Source: JAOUEA01 sp035711865 (GTDB lineage Bacteria; Actinomycetota; UBA4738; HRBIN12). From it: a stretch of 24,611 bases of DNA. The stretch is taken from the NCBI GenBank assembly GCA_035711865.1, contig DASTBT010000055.1:1-24611 (forward strand), written 5' to 3'. The position numbers were made by a program, and so were the translations under genes. Of the stretch, positions 1 through 7,023 are shown one piece after another (position 1 is the stretch's first letter; every line of letters starts with the position of its first letter). Below the pieces are notes generated by a model. It saw only the letters and a program-made list of their open reading frames with translations. It was not told the origin of the DNA and searched no databases.

Positions 1-2
1 AG

Positions 3-29
3 ATGGAACGCCCGATGGTCGACGCCTGA
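3..29 (+). CDS. possible C-terminal tail of an upstream CDS
   Basis: The frame starting at base 3 is open from the left edge and ends at TGA 27-29, reading MERPMVDA. It could be the last codons of a gene outside the window, transcribed in the same direction as the next three genes. Eight codons are too few to identify a family or to exclude chance. The rest of 1-90 holds only the ribosome binding site of the next gene. Confidence 0.2.
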   Translation: MERPMVDA

Positions 30-90
30 AGCGTCCGGTTCCGCCGGGAACCGACGAGCGGCGACCGCCAGATCCGACGAGGAGGTACCG

Positions 91-783
91 ATGCTCCGGC
101 ATAGCGCGTTCTTCATGCTCAAGGAGGGCAACGGCGAGGAAGAGATGCGGTGGATGCAGAAGGGGTCGGCGTTCATGCGTTTCACCGCAGCCGGGCCCTC
201 GGCCATCGACTTCGGGCAGGATCTCTTCGGGGGCTCGCTCCATCTCTCGGAGACCAAGCCGTGGGAGCGCACCCCTCGGTGGCGGGCGGCGACCGAGGGC
301 CCGCCCTGCAACTACGACGTGGCGCTGCACCTGGACTTCGACGACGAGCACGGCCTCGAGGTCTACAACAAGGACGACGTGCACCACGAGATCGCCGTCT
401 ACAACGCGGCCGTCTGTCAGGGCGAGCTGACCGCGCGGATCGACTGGTGGTACGACGGTGGGCCGCTGATCGAGGCGGGGCACGTCCGCCACGCGGCGAT
501 GTTCATCTGGAAGGACGACGTCGACGATGCTCGGAGGACCGCTGCGCACGATCGCGTGCGAGCGCTCGCGGATGAGGCAGGGGTCGAGCGGCTGACGCTC
601 GGGACCGGGGTCGGCAGCCTGCGGACCGACTACGACTGGATCCTCGACGTCCAGCTCGCCGATCGTGCTGCGGCCGAGGCCTTCGTCACCGGAGATGCCT
701 ACCGCGAGGTCATGGCCGATGTGGCCGGCGCGACGAAGTACGAGTGGACGGCTCGCATGACCCACACGATGCACGGGCACTGA
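91..783 (+). CDS. double Dabb-fold (stress-responsive alpha/beta barrel) protein
   Basis: This 230-residue cytoplasmic protein looks like two ferredoxin-like Dabb domains in tandem. Residues 1-108 begin with LRHSAFFMLK and residues 129-226 begin with VRHAAMFIWK; both halves then have a YD.x.L.x strand and a helix before a final Tyr-containing strand. Dabb domains normally dimerise to form a barrel, so this chain could form the barrel by itself. Some relatives are cyclases or monooxygenase-like enzymes acting on aromatic or polyketide substrates, but many have no known function. The frame is open upstream to base 1, but GAGGAGG at 79-85, five bases before ATG 91, fixes the start. It is the first gene of a + strand set with an amidohydrolase 36 nt downstream. 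The function is inferred only from fold resemblance. Confidence 0.7.
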   Translation: MLRHSAFFMLKEGNGEEEMRWMQKGSAFMRFTAAGPSAIDFGQDLFGGSLHLSETKPWERTPRWRAATEGPPCNYDVALHLDFDDEHGLEVYNKDDVHHEIAVYNAAVCQGELTARIDWWYDGGPLIEAGHVRHAAMFIWKDDVDDARRTAAHDRVRALADEAGVERLTLGTGVGSLRTDYDWILDVQLADRAAAEAFVTGDAYREVMADVAGATKYEWTARMTHTMHGH

Positions 784-819
784 CGGCTCCGGCGGACGAG
801 ACAGGCGGGGGACACCTTG

Positions 820-1791
820 ATGAGCGACGGCACGATCGTCGACGTGCACTGCCACTGCACGCTGGAACGGTTCCGGCGGGCGGTGCTCGAGGAGGGACGC
901 GACTGGCACGGCATGACGACCGAGCACGGCGAGCTCGGCAACCCCAAGAACCTCTGGGACGTCGACCGCCGGCTCGAGGAGATGGACCGGCTACGGATTG
1001 ACGTGCAGCTGGTCTCGCCGACCGACGTCTTCTATCAGTACGACCAGGAGCCGGAGGTCACCGAGCGCATCGCCGGCGAGGCGAACGAGGAGATCGCGGG
1101 CATGGTCCGCGATCACGCCACTCGCTTCATGGGCCTCGGCACGTTGCCCATGAACGATCCGGCCCGGGCCGTCGCGGCGATGTCCCGGGGCATGGGGGAG
1201 CTCGGGTTGACGGGGTTCATGATCGACGACCATGTCCGTGGCGTGACCTACGACGACGAGCGGTTCGCGCCCGTCTGGGAGGCCGCCGAGGACCTCGGGG
1301 TGTTCTTCCTGATCCACCAGTACCAGCACACGACGGTCACGTATCGGACCGAGCGGTACTTCCTGCTGAACTCGATCGGGAACCTGGTCGACCGCACGAT
1401 CACGTTCGCCTCGTTCATCTACGGCGGCGTGCTCGACCGGCATCCGGCCCTCAGGATCTGCCTGGCCCACGGCGGCGGGTACGTGCCCTACGCGCTCGAC
1501 CGCCTCGACAAGGGTTGGGACGTCTGGCCGGATCTCCGCGGGCGTTCCCAGGACCGACCGAGCGCGTACGTGCGACGGTTCTACTACGACACGGTGGTCT
1601 ACACCGAGCGGAACCTGCGGTTCCTGATCGACGTGGTCGGCGCCGACCGGGTCGTGTTCGGCACCGACTGGCCGGCCCCGATGACGTTCGACGACCCGGT
1701 GGGACGGCTGGAGACGATGGCGGGTCTGAGCTCCGACGAGCGAGAGGTGCTGTTGCGCGGGACCGCCGTCGAGCTGTTCGGCGCCCGCTGA
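820..1791 (+). CDS. ACMSD-type amidohydrolase (Amidohydro_2), copy 1
   Basis: This 323-residue metal-dependent amidohydrolase belongs to the group containing aminocarboxymuconate-semialdehyde decarboxylase and related decarboxylases of aromatic acids. The visible metal and catalytic positions are H10 and H12 (VDVHCH), H166 (FFLIHQ), H217 (CLAHGGG) and D283 (FGTDWPAP). The N-terminal HxH, the AHGGG loop and the GTD motif are in the family order over a single TIM-barrel domain. ATG 820 is preferred over TTG 817 three bases earlier; a G-rich stretch at 806-811 is the likely ribosome site. It follows the Dabb gene by 36 nt and precedes a 2-hydroxyacid dehydrogenase by 27 nt. It is clearly paralogous to the gene at 3822-4802. 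The reaction may be nonoxidative decarboxylation or hydrolysis of a ring or ring-cleavage product; the substrate is unknown. Confidence 0.85.
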   Translation: MSDGTIVDVHCHCTLERFRRAVLEEGRDWHGMTTEHGELGNPKNLWDVDRRLEEMDRLRIDVQLVSPTDVFYQYDQEPEVTERIAGEANEEIAGMVRDHATRFMGLGTLPMNDPARAVAAMSRGMGELGLTGFMIDDHVRGVTYDDERFAPVWEAAEDLGVFFLIHQYQHTTVTYRTERYFLLNSIGNLVDRTITFASFIYGGVLDRHPALRICLAHGGGYVPYALDRLDKGWDVWPDLRGRSQDRPSAYVRRFYYDTVVYTERNLRFLIDVVGADRVVFGTDWPAPMTFDDPVGRLETMAGLSSDEREVLLRGTAVELFGAR

Positions 1792-1818
1792 GGGCCGCCG
1801 CGACCCCAAGGAGGAACG

Positions 1819-2844
1819 GTGAAACCGAAGGTCTTCGTGGTCCAGCCGGTGATGGAGGTCGGGCGCTCCGCGCTGGAGGAGATCGCCGAGGTCGTCGTCT
1901 TCGAGTCGGAGCGCATGATCAGCAAGCCGGAGCTGCTCCACGGCGTACGGGACTGCGACTACCTCTGGATGCTCGGGGACACCCCGATCGACGACGAGGT
2001 GATGGAGGCGGCTCCGAAGCTGAAGGGCATCGCCACGATGGCGCTGTTCCCCAACGTCGTGGATGTCGATGCGGCGACCCGTCGTGGATTGCCCGTGACC
2101 GTCGTGCCGCACGTGATCACGAAGACCACGTGCGACCTGACATGCGCGATCGTGATCGGCCTGGCCTGGCGGCTCGTCGAGGCCGATCGGTTCGTGCGCT
2201 GCGGCCGGTTCCATCAGGAGCAGTCGACGACGTTCCTGACCACCGAGCTCTCTGGCAAGCTAGTCGGCATGATCGGCCTGGGGGAGATCGGCACGGAGAT
2301 CGTCCGCCGGCTCAGTGCCTTCGAGATGGACGTGATCTACACGAAGCGGAACCGTCTGCCGGCCGAGCGGGAACAGGAGCTGGGGGTGACCTGGGTCGCC
2401 GACCGCGACGAGCTGCTTTCCCGGTCGGACTTCGTCGTCGTGATGACCACCTACAACGCCTCGACCCACAAGATGATCGGCGCCCGCGAATTCGACCTGA
2501 TGAAACCCACCGCGTTCTTCGTCAACACCGCGCGGGGGCGCATCGTGGACGAGCCCGCGCTGATCGAGGCGCTCCGCGAGGGGAAGATCGCCGGCGCGGG
2601 CCTCGACGTGTACTGGCAGGAGCCCCCGGTCGGGGAACCGTCGCCGAGCCCGGAGCTCTTCGACTTCCCGAACGTGATCCTCACGCCCCACATCGGGAGC
2701 GCCACCGTCGAGGCCCGGGAAGCGATGAGCCTCGCGGTCGTCGACAACCTGCGCGCCATGATCGCCGGCGACCGCGCCCCGGGCGTCGTCAATCCTGAGG
2801 TCTACGGGGAGGCAGCGGCGGAGCGTCCCGACCGGCTGGGCTGA
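1819..2844 (+). CDS. D-isomer-specific 2-hydroxyacid dehydrogenase
   Basis: This 341-residue protein reversibly reduces a 2-oxoacid to a D-2-hydroxyacid. The catalytic domain wraps around a central nucleotide-binding domain with GLGEIG at residues 153-158. The catalytic triad of the family is present: R239 (NTARGR), E268 (WQEPP) and H291 (TPHIGSAT). After the second Rossmann strand, where NAD enzymes usually carry Asp, the sequence is YTKRNR (174-179). Such basic residues usually signal NADP(H), as in glyoxylate/hydroxypyruvate reductases. The GTG start has a near-perfect AAGGAGG at 1808-1814, four bases upstream. It is the last gene of the + strand block, and its stop lies only four bases from the stop of the convergent ureohydrolase gene. 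The exact substrate is unknown. Confidence 0.9.
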   Translation: MKPKVFVVQPVMEVGRSALEEIAEVVVFESERMISKPELLHGVRDCDYLWMLGDTPIDDEVMEAAPKLKGIATMALFPNVVDVDAATRRGLPVTVVPHVITKTTCDLTCAIVIGLAWRLVEADRFVRCGRFHQEQSTTFLTTELSGKLVGMIGLGEIGTEIVRRLSAFEMDVIYTKRNRLPAEREQELGVTWVADRDELLSRSDFVVVMTTYNASTHKMIGAREFDLMKPTAFFVNTARGRIVDEPALIEALREGKIAGAGLDVYWQEPPVGEPSPSPELFDFPNVILTPHIGSATVEAREAMSLAVVDNLRAMIAGDRAPGVVNPEVYGEAAAERPDRLG

Positions 2845-2848
2845 CCGT

Positions 2849-3811
2849 TCAAGGCTCGGGCGCCATCAGCGACAGCAGCTCGTAGGCGACGTTGGCCGCC
2901 GCGATCGACGTGATGTCCGCGTGGTCGTAGGCGGGCGCCACCTCGACGACATCGGCACCGACAAGGTTCGTTCCCCGAAGACCGCGCAGGATGCCGAGCA
3001 GCTCTCGGCTCGTGAACCCACCGGCCTCGGGGGTTCCCGTGGCCGGCGCGAAGGCAGGGTCGAGCACGTCGATGTCGATCGAGAGGTACAGCGGGTGGTC
3101 GCCGACGCGTTCGGCGATCCGCTCGACGTAGCCCCGGATGCCGATGTCCTCCATCTCCCACGTGCCGAGGACTCGGAATCCGAACCCCGCGTCTTCCTCG
3201 AGATCCTCGGGCCCGTACTTCGAGCCTCGGATCCCCACGTGCATCGAGTGATCTTTCGAGAAGAGCCCCTCCTCGGCCGCCCGGCGGAACGGGGTGCCGT
3301 GCGTGTACGCGGCACCCATGTAGGTGTCGTAGGTGTCGACGTGAGCGTCGAAATGCACCAGCGCGACCGGGCCGTGACGCCGATGTGTGGTTCGGAGCAA
3401 TGGCAAGGCGATCGTGTGATCGCCGCCCAGGCTGACGAGCCTGCCGCCGCCGGTGGTGAGCTCCGTCGTCGCTCGCTCGATAGCCGAGATCGCGTCGTCG
3501 ATCACGTACGTGCTACACGCGATGTCCCCGGCGTCGACCACCTGGTGTGCGGCGAACGGCGCCACCTCGAGGTCGGGGTGCCAGTTCCGCAGGGTTCGTG
3601 AGCCGAGGCGGATGCCGAGGGGGCCGAACCTTGCGCCCGGGCGATAGCTCGTGCCGATGTCGAACGGAACACCGACGACGGCCACGTCCCAACGCTCCAC
3701 CTGGTCGACCCTCGGCAGACGGGCGAACGTCGACGGCCCCATGAACCGGGGGAAGACGCGTCCGTCGGGCGGTCCGAGGTTGCCGCCGGCATCGGTGAAG
3801 TCGATGTCCAT
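2849..3811 (-). CDS. agmatinase-family ureohydrolase
   Basis: This 320-residue binuclear manganese (or nickel) hydrolase would cleave a guanidino group to release urea. All metal ligands are visible: H132 in LGGDHT, D155, H157 and D159 in FDAHVDTYD, and D246 and D248 in SIDIDVLDP. HGTPFRRA at 171-178, the substrate loop, resembles guanidinobutyrase, guanidinopropionase and agmatinase-type enzymes rather than arginase. Length is normal for the family. The ATG start has only a weak ribosome site. Its gene is 10 nt downstream of amidohydrolase copy 2 on the same strand, so the two are probably cotranscribed. Substrates could include agmatine, 4-guanidinobutyrate, 3-guanidinopropionate or guanidine itself. 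The sequence does not decide between them, and no nickel-chaperone genes are nearby. Confidence 0.88.
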   Translation of the reverse strand: MDIDFTDAGGNLGPPDGRVFPRFMGPSTFARLPRVDQVERWDVAVVGVPFDIGTSYRPGARFGPLGIRLGSRTLRNWHPDLEVAPFAAHQVVDAGDIACSTYVIDDAISAIERATTELTTGGGRLVSLGGDHTIALPLLRTTHRRHGPVALVHFDAHVDTYDTYMGAAYTHGTPFRRAAEEGLFSKDHSMHVGIRGSKYGPEDLEEDAGFGFRVLGTWEMEDIGIRGYVERIAERVGDHPLYLSIDIDVLDPAFAPATGTPEAGGFTSRELLGILRGLRGTNLVGADVVEVAPAYDHADITSIAAANVAYELLSLMAPEP

Positions 3812-3821
3812 CCTGCGGCCG

Positions 3822-4802
3822 TCAGATGCCCAGCAGCCGGGCGGGATTTTCCGACAGCACCGCGTTCTTCTCCTGGGACGTCAGGCTCTCCATCGCCTGG
3901 ATCCACGGCACCGGGTCGGGCTCCATCATCGGCGCAGGGTAGTCGGTACCGAGCACGACGCGATCGCTGCCGACGACGTCGAGGAGATACCGAAGGGTCG
4001 ACTCGGTGTACGTGCACGAGTCGTACCAGAAGCGGCGCACGTACTCGCTGGGTGCTCGTTCCAGGAAGGTCCTCGCGTCCTCGAACTCGGGCATGTTCTC
4101 CATGGCGCCCGCCTGCCACCCCTTGTCCATGCGTGCGACGCCGAACGCCGTGTATCCACCGGCATGGCCCAGGCAGAGCTTCAGGTCCGGGAACCGGTCC
4201 ATGACCCCGCCGTAGACGAGCGTGCCGAACGTGATCGCGCGGTCGACCAGGTTCCCGATCACGTTCGGCAGTCCGTACCGTGTCGTGCGGCTCTCGACGA
4301 CGGTCGAGCTGCACTGATGGAAGAAGACGACCGCACCGAGCTCCTCGACCGCCTTCCAGAACGGAGCGAAGCTGGGGTCGTCGAGCGTGACACCGTTGAC
4401 GTGATCGCCGATCGTGATGCCTCGGAATCCCCGTTCGCTCATCGCCTGTGCCATCACGTCGATCGCTGCCGGCACGTCCTGCAGCGGGACCGAGGCGAGC
4501 CCGGTGAACCGATCCGGGTGATCCCGCATCATCCCGGCGAGCTCGTCGTTGCACTCGTCGGCGATCGTCCTCGCGAGCTCGGCGTCGAGGTCGTAGCGGA
4601 AGAACCCGGTGTTCACCGTGAGGCAGTGGATGTCGACGCGCATCGCGTCCATCTCCGCGATGCGCTCCTTCGGGGCGATCGAGAACTTCGGGATGTGGAG
4701 CTCGCCCACGTCGGGTCCGAGCGTATGCCAGCTTCCCTCGCGCTCGATCGCGTCGACGAACCGCCGCGGGGTCACGTGGTTGTGGATGTCGATGACGGGC
4801 AT
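3822..4802 (-). CDS. ACMSD-type amidohydrolase (Amidohydro_2), copy 2
   Basis: This 326-residue metal-dependent amidohydrolase is paralogous to the gene at 820-1791. Metal and catalytic positions are H7 and H9 (IDIHNH), H162 (FFHQ), H213 (LGHAGGY) and D287 (GTDYPAP). The two copies share long stretches such as IGNLVDR, YGG and AYVRRF/EYVRRF, but the HQ segment and active-site loops differ, so they may act on different substrates. The open frame continues about 100 codons upstream, but that stretch is basic and lies in the divergent promoter region. ATG 4802, placing HxH at residues 7-9, is the right start by family comparison. The ribosome site is weak. It is the first gene of a two-gene unit with the ureohydrolase. 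Confidence 0.85.
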   Translation of the reverse strand: MPVIDIHNHVTPRRFVDAIEREGSWHTLGPDVGELHIPKFSIAPKERIAEMDAMRVDIHCLTVNTGFFRYDLDAELARTIADECNDELAGMMRDHPDRFTGLASVPLQDVPAAIDVMAQAMSERGFRGITIGDHVNGVTLDDPSFAPFWKAVEELGAVVFFHQCSSTVVESRTTRYGLPNVIGNLVDRAITFGTLVYGGVMDRFPDLKLCLGHAGGYTAFGVARMDKGWQAGAMENMPEFEDARTFLERAPSEYVRRFWYDSCTYTESTLRYLLDVVGSDRVVLGTDYPAPMMEPDPVPWIQAMESLTSQEKNAVLSENPARLLGI

Positions 4803-4945
4803 CAGAACCCGACGTGGGCCGAGACGTCGTCGGATCGATCGATCACGTTGGCCCCCCTGGCGCTCGGGACCCGTCTGAGTCCCGTCTAGGATTGCACAAC
4901 GCAAGGTACATGATGTTGGACGCCCTCGAAAGGAGCTGCACCCTG
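4803..4945. promoter_or_regulatory. divergent intergenic promoter region
   Basis: This 143-bp gap separates amidohydrolase copy 2 (-) from the RidA gene (+), so it should hold promoters for both. For the + strand, TAGGAT at 4887-4892 fits an actinobacterial TANNNT -10 box, with transcription predicted near 4899. It overlaps an inverted repeat, TTGC at 4892-4895 and GCAA at 4901-4904, which could be an operator. GTACATGATGT at 4906-4916 resembles the AT-rich element upstream of the transporter genes. A (GATC)3 palindrome lies at 4833-4844. No convincing -35 box was found for either direction. The sites are seen directly; their function is inferred. Confidence 0.4.
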
Positions 4946-5332
4946 ATGAAGCGGCACGATCCACCGGGCGTCGCGGGGCCGTTCGCGAGCTACTCGCACG
5001 GGGTCGAGCTCGACGAGCCTGTGCGATTCCTGTTCGGTGCGGGGCAGGCGGGCGTCGACGCAGACGGGCGCATCGGCGAGGGCATCGAGGAGCAGGCGGC
5101 ACTGGTGTGGCGCAACATCGGCGAGGTGCTCCACGCGGCCGACATGGGGATCGAGCACCTCGTGCAGATCACGATGCTCTTGCTGCACCGTGAGGACTAC
5201 CCGGCGGCGCGAGCGGTGCGGGAAGGTGTCCTCGGCGACCACCGGCCGGCCTCGACCCTCGTCTACGTGAACGGCCTCGCGAACCCCGAGTGGTTGATCG
5301 AGATCGACTTCGTCGCCGCGGCTCCGGCCTGA
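4946..5332 (+). CDS. RidA-family (YjgF/YER057c/UK114) protein
   Basis: This 128-residue protein has the RidA fold. Classical members deaminate reactive enamines or imines; catabolic members include 2-aminomuconate deaminases and RutC of uracil breakdown. The C-terminal region reads RPASTLVYV (100-108) and LIEIDFVA (117-124). In classical RidA the segment is PARSxV, with an Arg that binds the substrate carboxylate; here the positions are Ser103-Thr104, so that Arg is absent. The conserved Glu (E119) is kept. This points to a subfamily other than canonical RidA. ATG 4946 is chosen because AAAGGAG lies at 4929-4935, 10 nt upstream; in-frame ATGs at 4910 and 4913 are alternatives. It heads a + strand block with a cupin and an FAD monooxygenase. 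Confidence 0.82.
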   Translation: MKRHDPPGVAGPFASYSHGVELDEPVRFLFGAGQAGVDADGRIGEGIEEQAALVWRNIGEVLHAADMGIEHLVQITMLLLHREDYPAARAVREGVLGDHRPASTLVYVNGLANPEWLIEIDFVAAAPA

Positions 5333-5338
5333 CGGGCG

Positions 5339-5355
5339 TTTCGTATCCTACGGAA
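5339..5355. promoter_or_regulatory. inverted repeat overlapping a -10-like box before the cupin gene
   Basis: TTTCGTA at 5339-5345 and TACGGAA at 5349-5355 form an inverted repeat around TCC with one mismatch; the inner CGTA-TCC-TACG is perfect. TATCCT at 5344-5349 inside it fits a TANNNT -10 box, which would start transcription near 5356, about 40 nt before the cupin start. A repressor bound here would block the box. This would give the cupin and monooxygenase a promoter separate from the RidA gene. The arrangement is seen; regulation is inferred. Confidence 0.35.
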
Positions 5356-5395
5356 CGGTTCGCGACGGCGAGGGCGGCTCGGTCGAGGAGGGGCG

Positions 5396-5803
5396 ATGTC
5401 GGGAGGGGCCACGGCGGGCGGAGCGGCCTCCGGGCCCGCGCCCGATGAGGAGCACGGCACGTTCGATCCGGCGGACTACGCGGACGAGTTGGCGGCGGCC
5501 CCCTCGAACCACGATCTCGGCACCTCGCTGTGGTTCGAGAACGACCACGTGCGGGTCTTCGAGGTTCGGCTGGATCCGGGCGCACGCGGGCCGTTCCACG
5601 TGCACGATCGCACCTACTTCTGGACCGTCGTGGAACCCGGCCGAGGACTGCAGCGCTTCGCCGACGGCACGTTCGTGGTGCGCGACTACGTGTCGGGTGA
5701 AACCCGATACCTCGTGCACTCCCCCGAGGACTCGCTCGTGCACGACCTCGAGAACGCGGGGGCGACGACGTTGCGGTTCGTCACCGTCGAGCTGAAGCGG
5801 TAG
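5396..5803 (+). CDS. small single-domain cupin protein
   Basis: This 135-residue protein has about 40 low-complexity, Ala/Gly-rich residues followed by one cupin beta-barrel. Cupin motif 1 is GPFHVH (65-70) with H68 and H70, but the usual Glu a few residues later is missing. Motif 2 gives H116 and N120 (VHDLEN). Three His ligands could still bind a metal, so the protein may be a dioxygenase, an isomerase or a non-catalytic cupin. It is shorter than 3-hydroxyanthranilate dioxygenase and does not look like one. The ATG has a strong site, GAGGAGGGG at 5385-5393. Its stop is two bases before the GTG of the monooxygenase, so the two are probably translationally linked. Substrate unknown. Confidence 0.75.
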   Translation: MSGGATAGGAASGPAPDEEHGTFDPADYADELAAAPSNHDLGTSLWFENDHVRVFEVRLDPGARGPFHVHDRTYFWTVVEPGRGLQRFADGTFVVRDYVSGETRYLVHSPEDSLVHDLENAGATTLRFVTVELKR

Positions 5804-5805
5804 CC

Positions 5806-7023
5806 GTGGGCGGGCCCCCGCACGGGCCGAGGGTGGGCGTCGTGGGCGGGTCGCTGGGCGGGTTGATCACGGCGTTGGAGCTCCGTGACGTCGGGTGCGA
5901 CGTGCAGGTGTACGAGCGATCCCCGACCCCGCTCGAGGGCCGAGGCGCGGGCATCGTGCTGCATCCCGAGACCACGTCCTACCTGGAGCACCACGGCCTG
6001 ATCGAGCTCGGACGCGTGAGCTCGGTCGCACGCATCCTGCGGTACCTCACCGCCGAGGGCGGTGTGCATCTCGAGGAGCCGATCGCGTACCGCTTCACGT
6101 CGTACGCCACCCTCTACGCCGCGCTCGTCGGCCACCTCGAGCCGGAGCGGTACCACCTCGGCCGCGAGGTGGCCCGCCTCGACGATGACGAGGGGGGCGT
6201 CGGCATGTGGTTCGCCGACGGCGACCTCGAGCGATTCGATCTCGTCGTGGGAGCCGACGGCATCCGCTCGACGGTGCGATCGCTGCTGTTCCCCGGCGTG
6301 CGTCCCCGCTACGCCGGGTATGTCGGTTGGCGTGGCACGCTCCCGATCGATCGTCTTCCCGCCTCCGGCCTCGACGTGCTCGCCGGGGTGCTCGCGTACC
6401 ACGTGGGGGAACGCACCCATGTGCTCTCCTACGAGATCCCCGTCGAGGAGCGCAGCGGTGCCCGCTCGATGAACTGGGTGTGGTATCGCAACGTCGCCGG
6501 GGGCGAGCAGCTCGACTCGCTGCTCACCGACCGCGACGGGGTCCGGCACGACATCTCGCTGCCTCCGGGAGCGGTCGGCGACGAGCATGTCCTGGAGCTC
6601 CGGTCGGCGGCCACAGCGTTGCCGCCGCCGTTCCGGGACCTCGTGGGGGCGACCTCCGAGCCGTTCGTCCAGGTGATCGTCGACATCGAGGCGCCGGCGA
6701 TGGTGGTCGGCCGGGTCTGCATCCTCGGCGACGCCGCCTTCTCCCTTCGGCCGCACATCGCCGTGGGAACCGCGAAGGCTGCGACCGATGCGCGATCGCT
6801 CGCGGACGAGCTGCGGGCAACCGCGGGCGACGTCGACGCCGCGCTCCGGCGATGGGAACCGCGCCAGCTCGCGCTCGGGCGAGCCACGTTGCGGAGGACG
6901 CGCGACGTGGGGGAGCGGGCACAGGTGACCGGCACGTTCGTGCCCGGCGACCCGTCGGTGGCCTTCGGCCTCCGAGAACCGAAGGACGGCAACTTCCCAG
7001 ATCTCGCAGCTCCCGGCCTCTAG
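5806..7023 (+). CDS. FAD-dependent monooxygenase, 2,6-dihydroxypyridine 3-hydroxylase-like
   Basis: This 405-residue group A flavoprotein hydroxylase uses NAD(P)H and O2 to hydroxylate an aromatic ring. The FAD-binding motif is VGGSLGG (13-19) with E37 (YERS) binding the ribose. The DG motif is GADGIRS (149-155), and the second FAD motif is ILGDAAFSLRPH (306-317) followed by AKAATDAR. The SLRPH segment, the AGYVGWRG stretch (170-177) and FVPGDPSVAFG near the C-terminus resemble 2,6-dihydroxypyridine 3-hydroxylase of the nicotine pathway in Paenarthrobacter more than p-hydroxybenzoate or salicylate hydroxylases. This is from memory of the family, not a search. The start is GTG 5806, two bases after the cupin stop. 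The 3' end overlaps the aldehyde dehydrogenase gene by four bases, tail to tail. An N-heterocycle or phenolic substrate is likely but not proven. Confidence 0.85.
   Translation: MGGPPHGPRVGVVGGSLGGLITALELRDVGCDVQVYERSPTPLEGRGAGIVLHPETTSYLEHHGLIELGRVSSVARILRYLTAEGGVHLEEPIAYRFTSYATLYAALVGHLEPERYHLGREVARLDDDEGGVGMWFADGDLERFDLVVGADGIRSTVRSLLFPGVRPRYAGYVGWRGTLPIDRLPASGLDVLAGVLAYHVGERTHVLSYEIPVEERSGARSMNWVWYRNVAGGEQLDSLLTDRDGVRHDISLPPGAVGDEHVLELRSAATALPPPFRDLVGATSEPFVQVIVDIEAPAMVVGRVCILGDAAFSLRPHIAVGTAKAATDARSLADELRATAGDVDAALRRWEPRQLALGRATLRRTRDVGERAQVTGTFVPGDPSVAFGLREPKDGNFPDLAAPGL

Noticed and set aside
991..2214. 407-codon - strand frame opposite the amidohydrolase and dehydrogenase
   Set aside because: The composition is that of an antisense shadow (His, Asp, Arg, Val repeats), and both + strand genes have ribosome sites and catalytic motifs.
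4814..5332. Longer N-terminus for the RidA gene
   Set aside because: The extra 44 residues cross the divergent promoter and have no family counterpart, whereas ATG 4946 has AAAGGAG upstream.
5396..5803. Cupin as 3-hydroxyanthranilate 3,4-dioxygenase, which would complete a known pathway
   Set aside because: It is too short and lacks the Glu of cupin motif 1 and the family sequence pattern.
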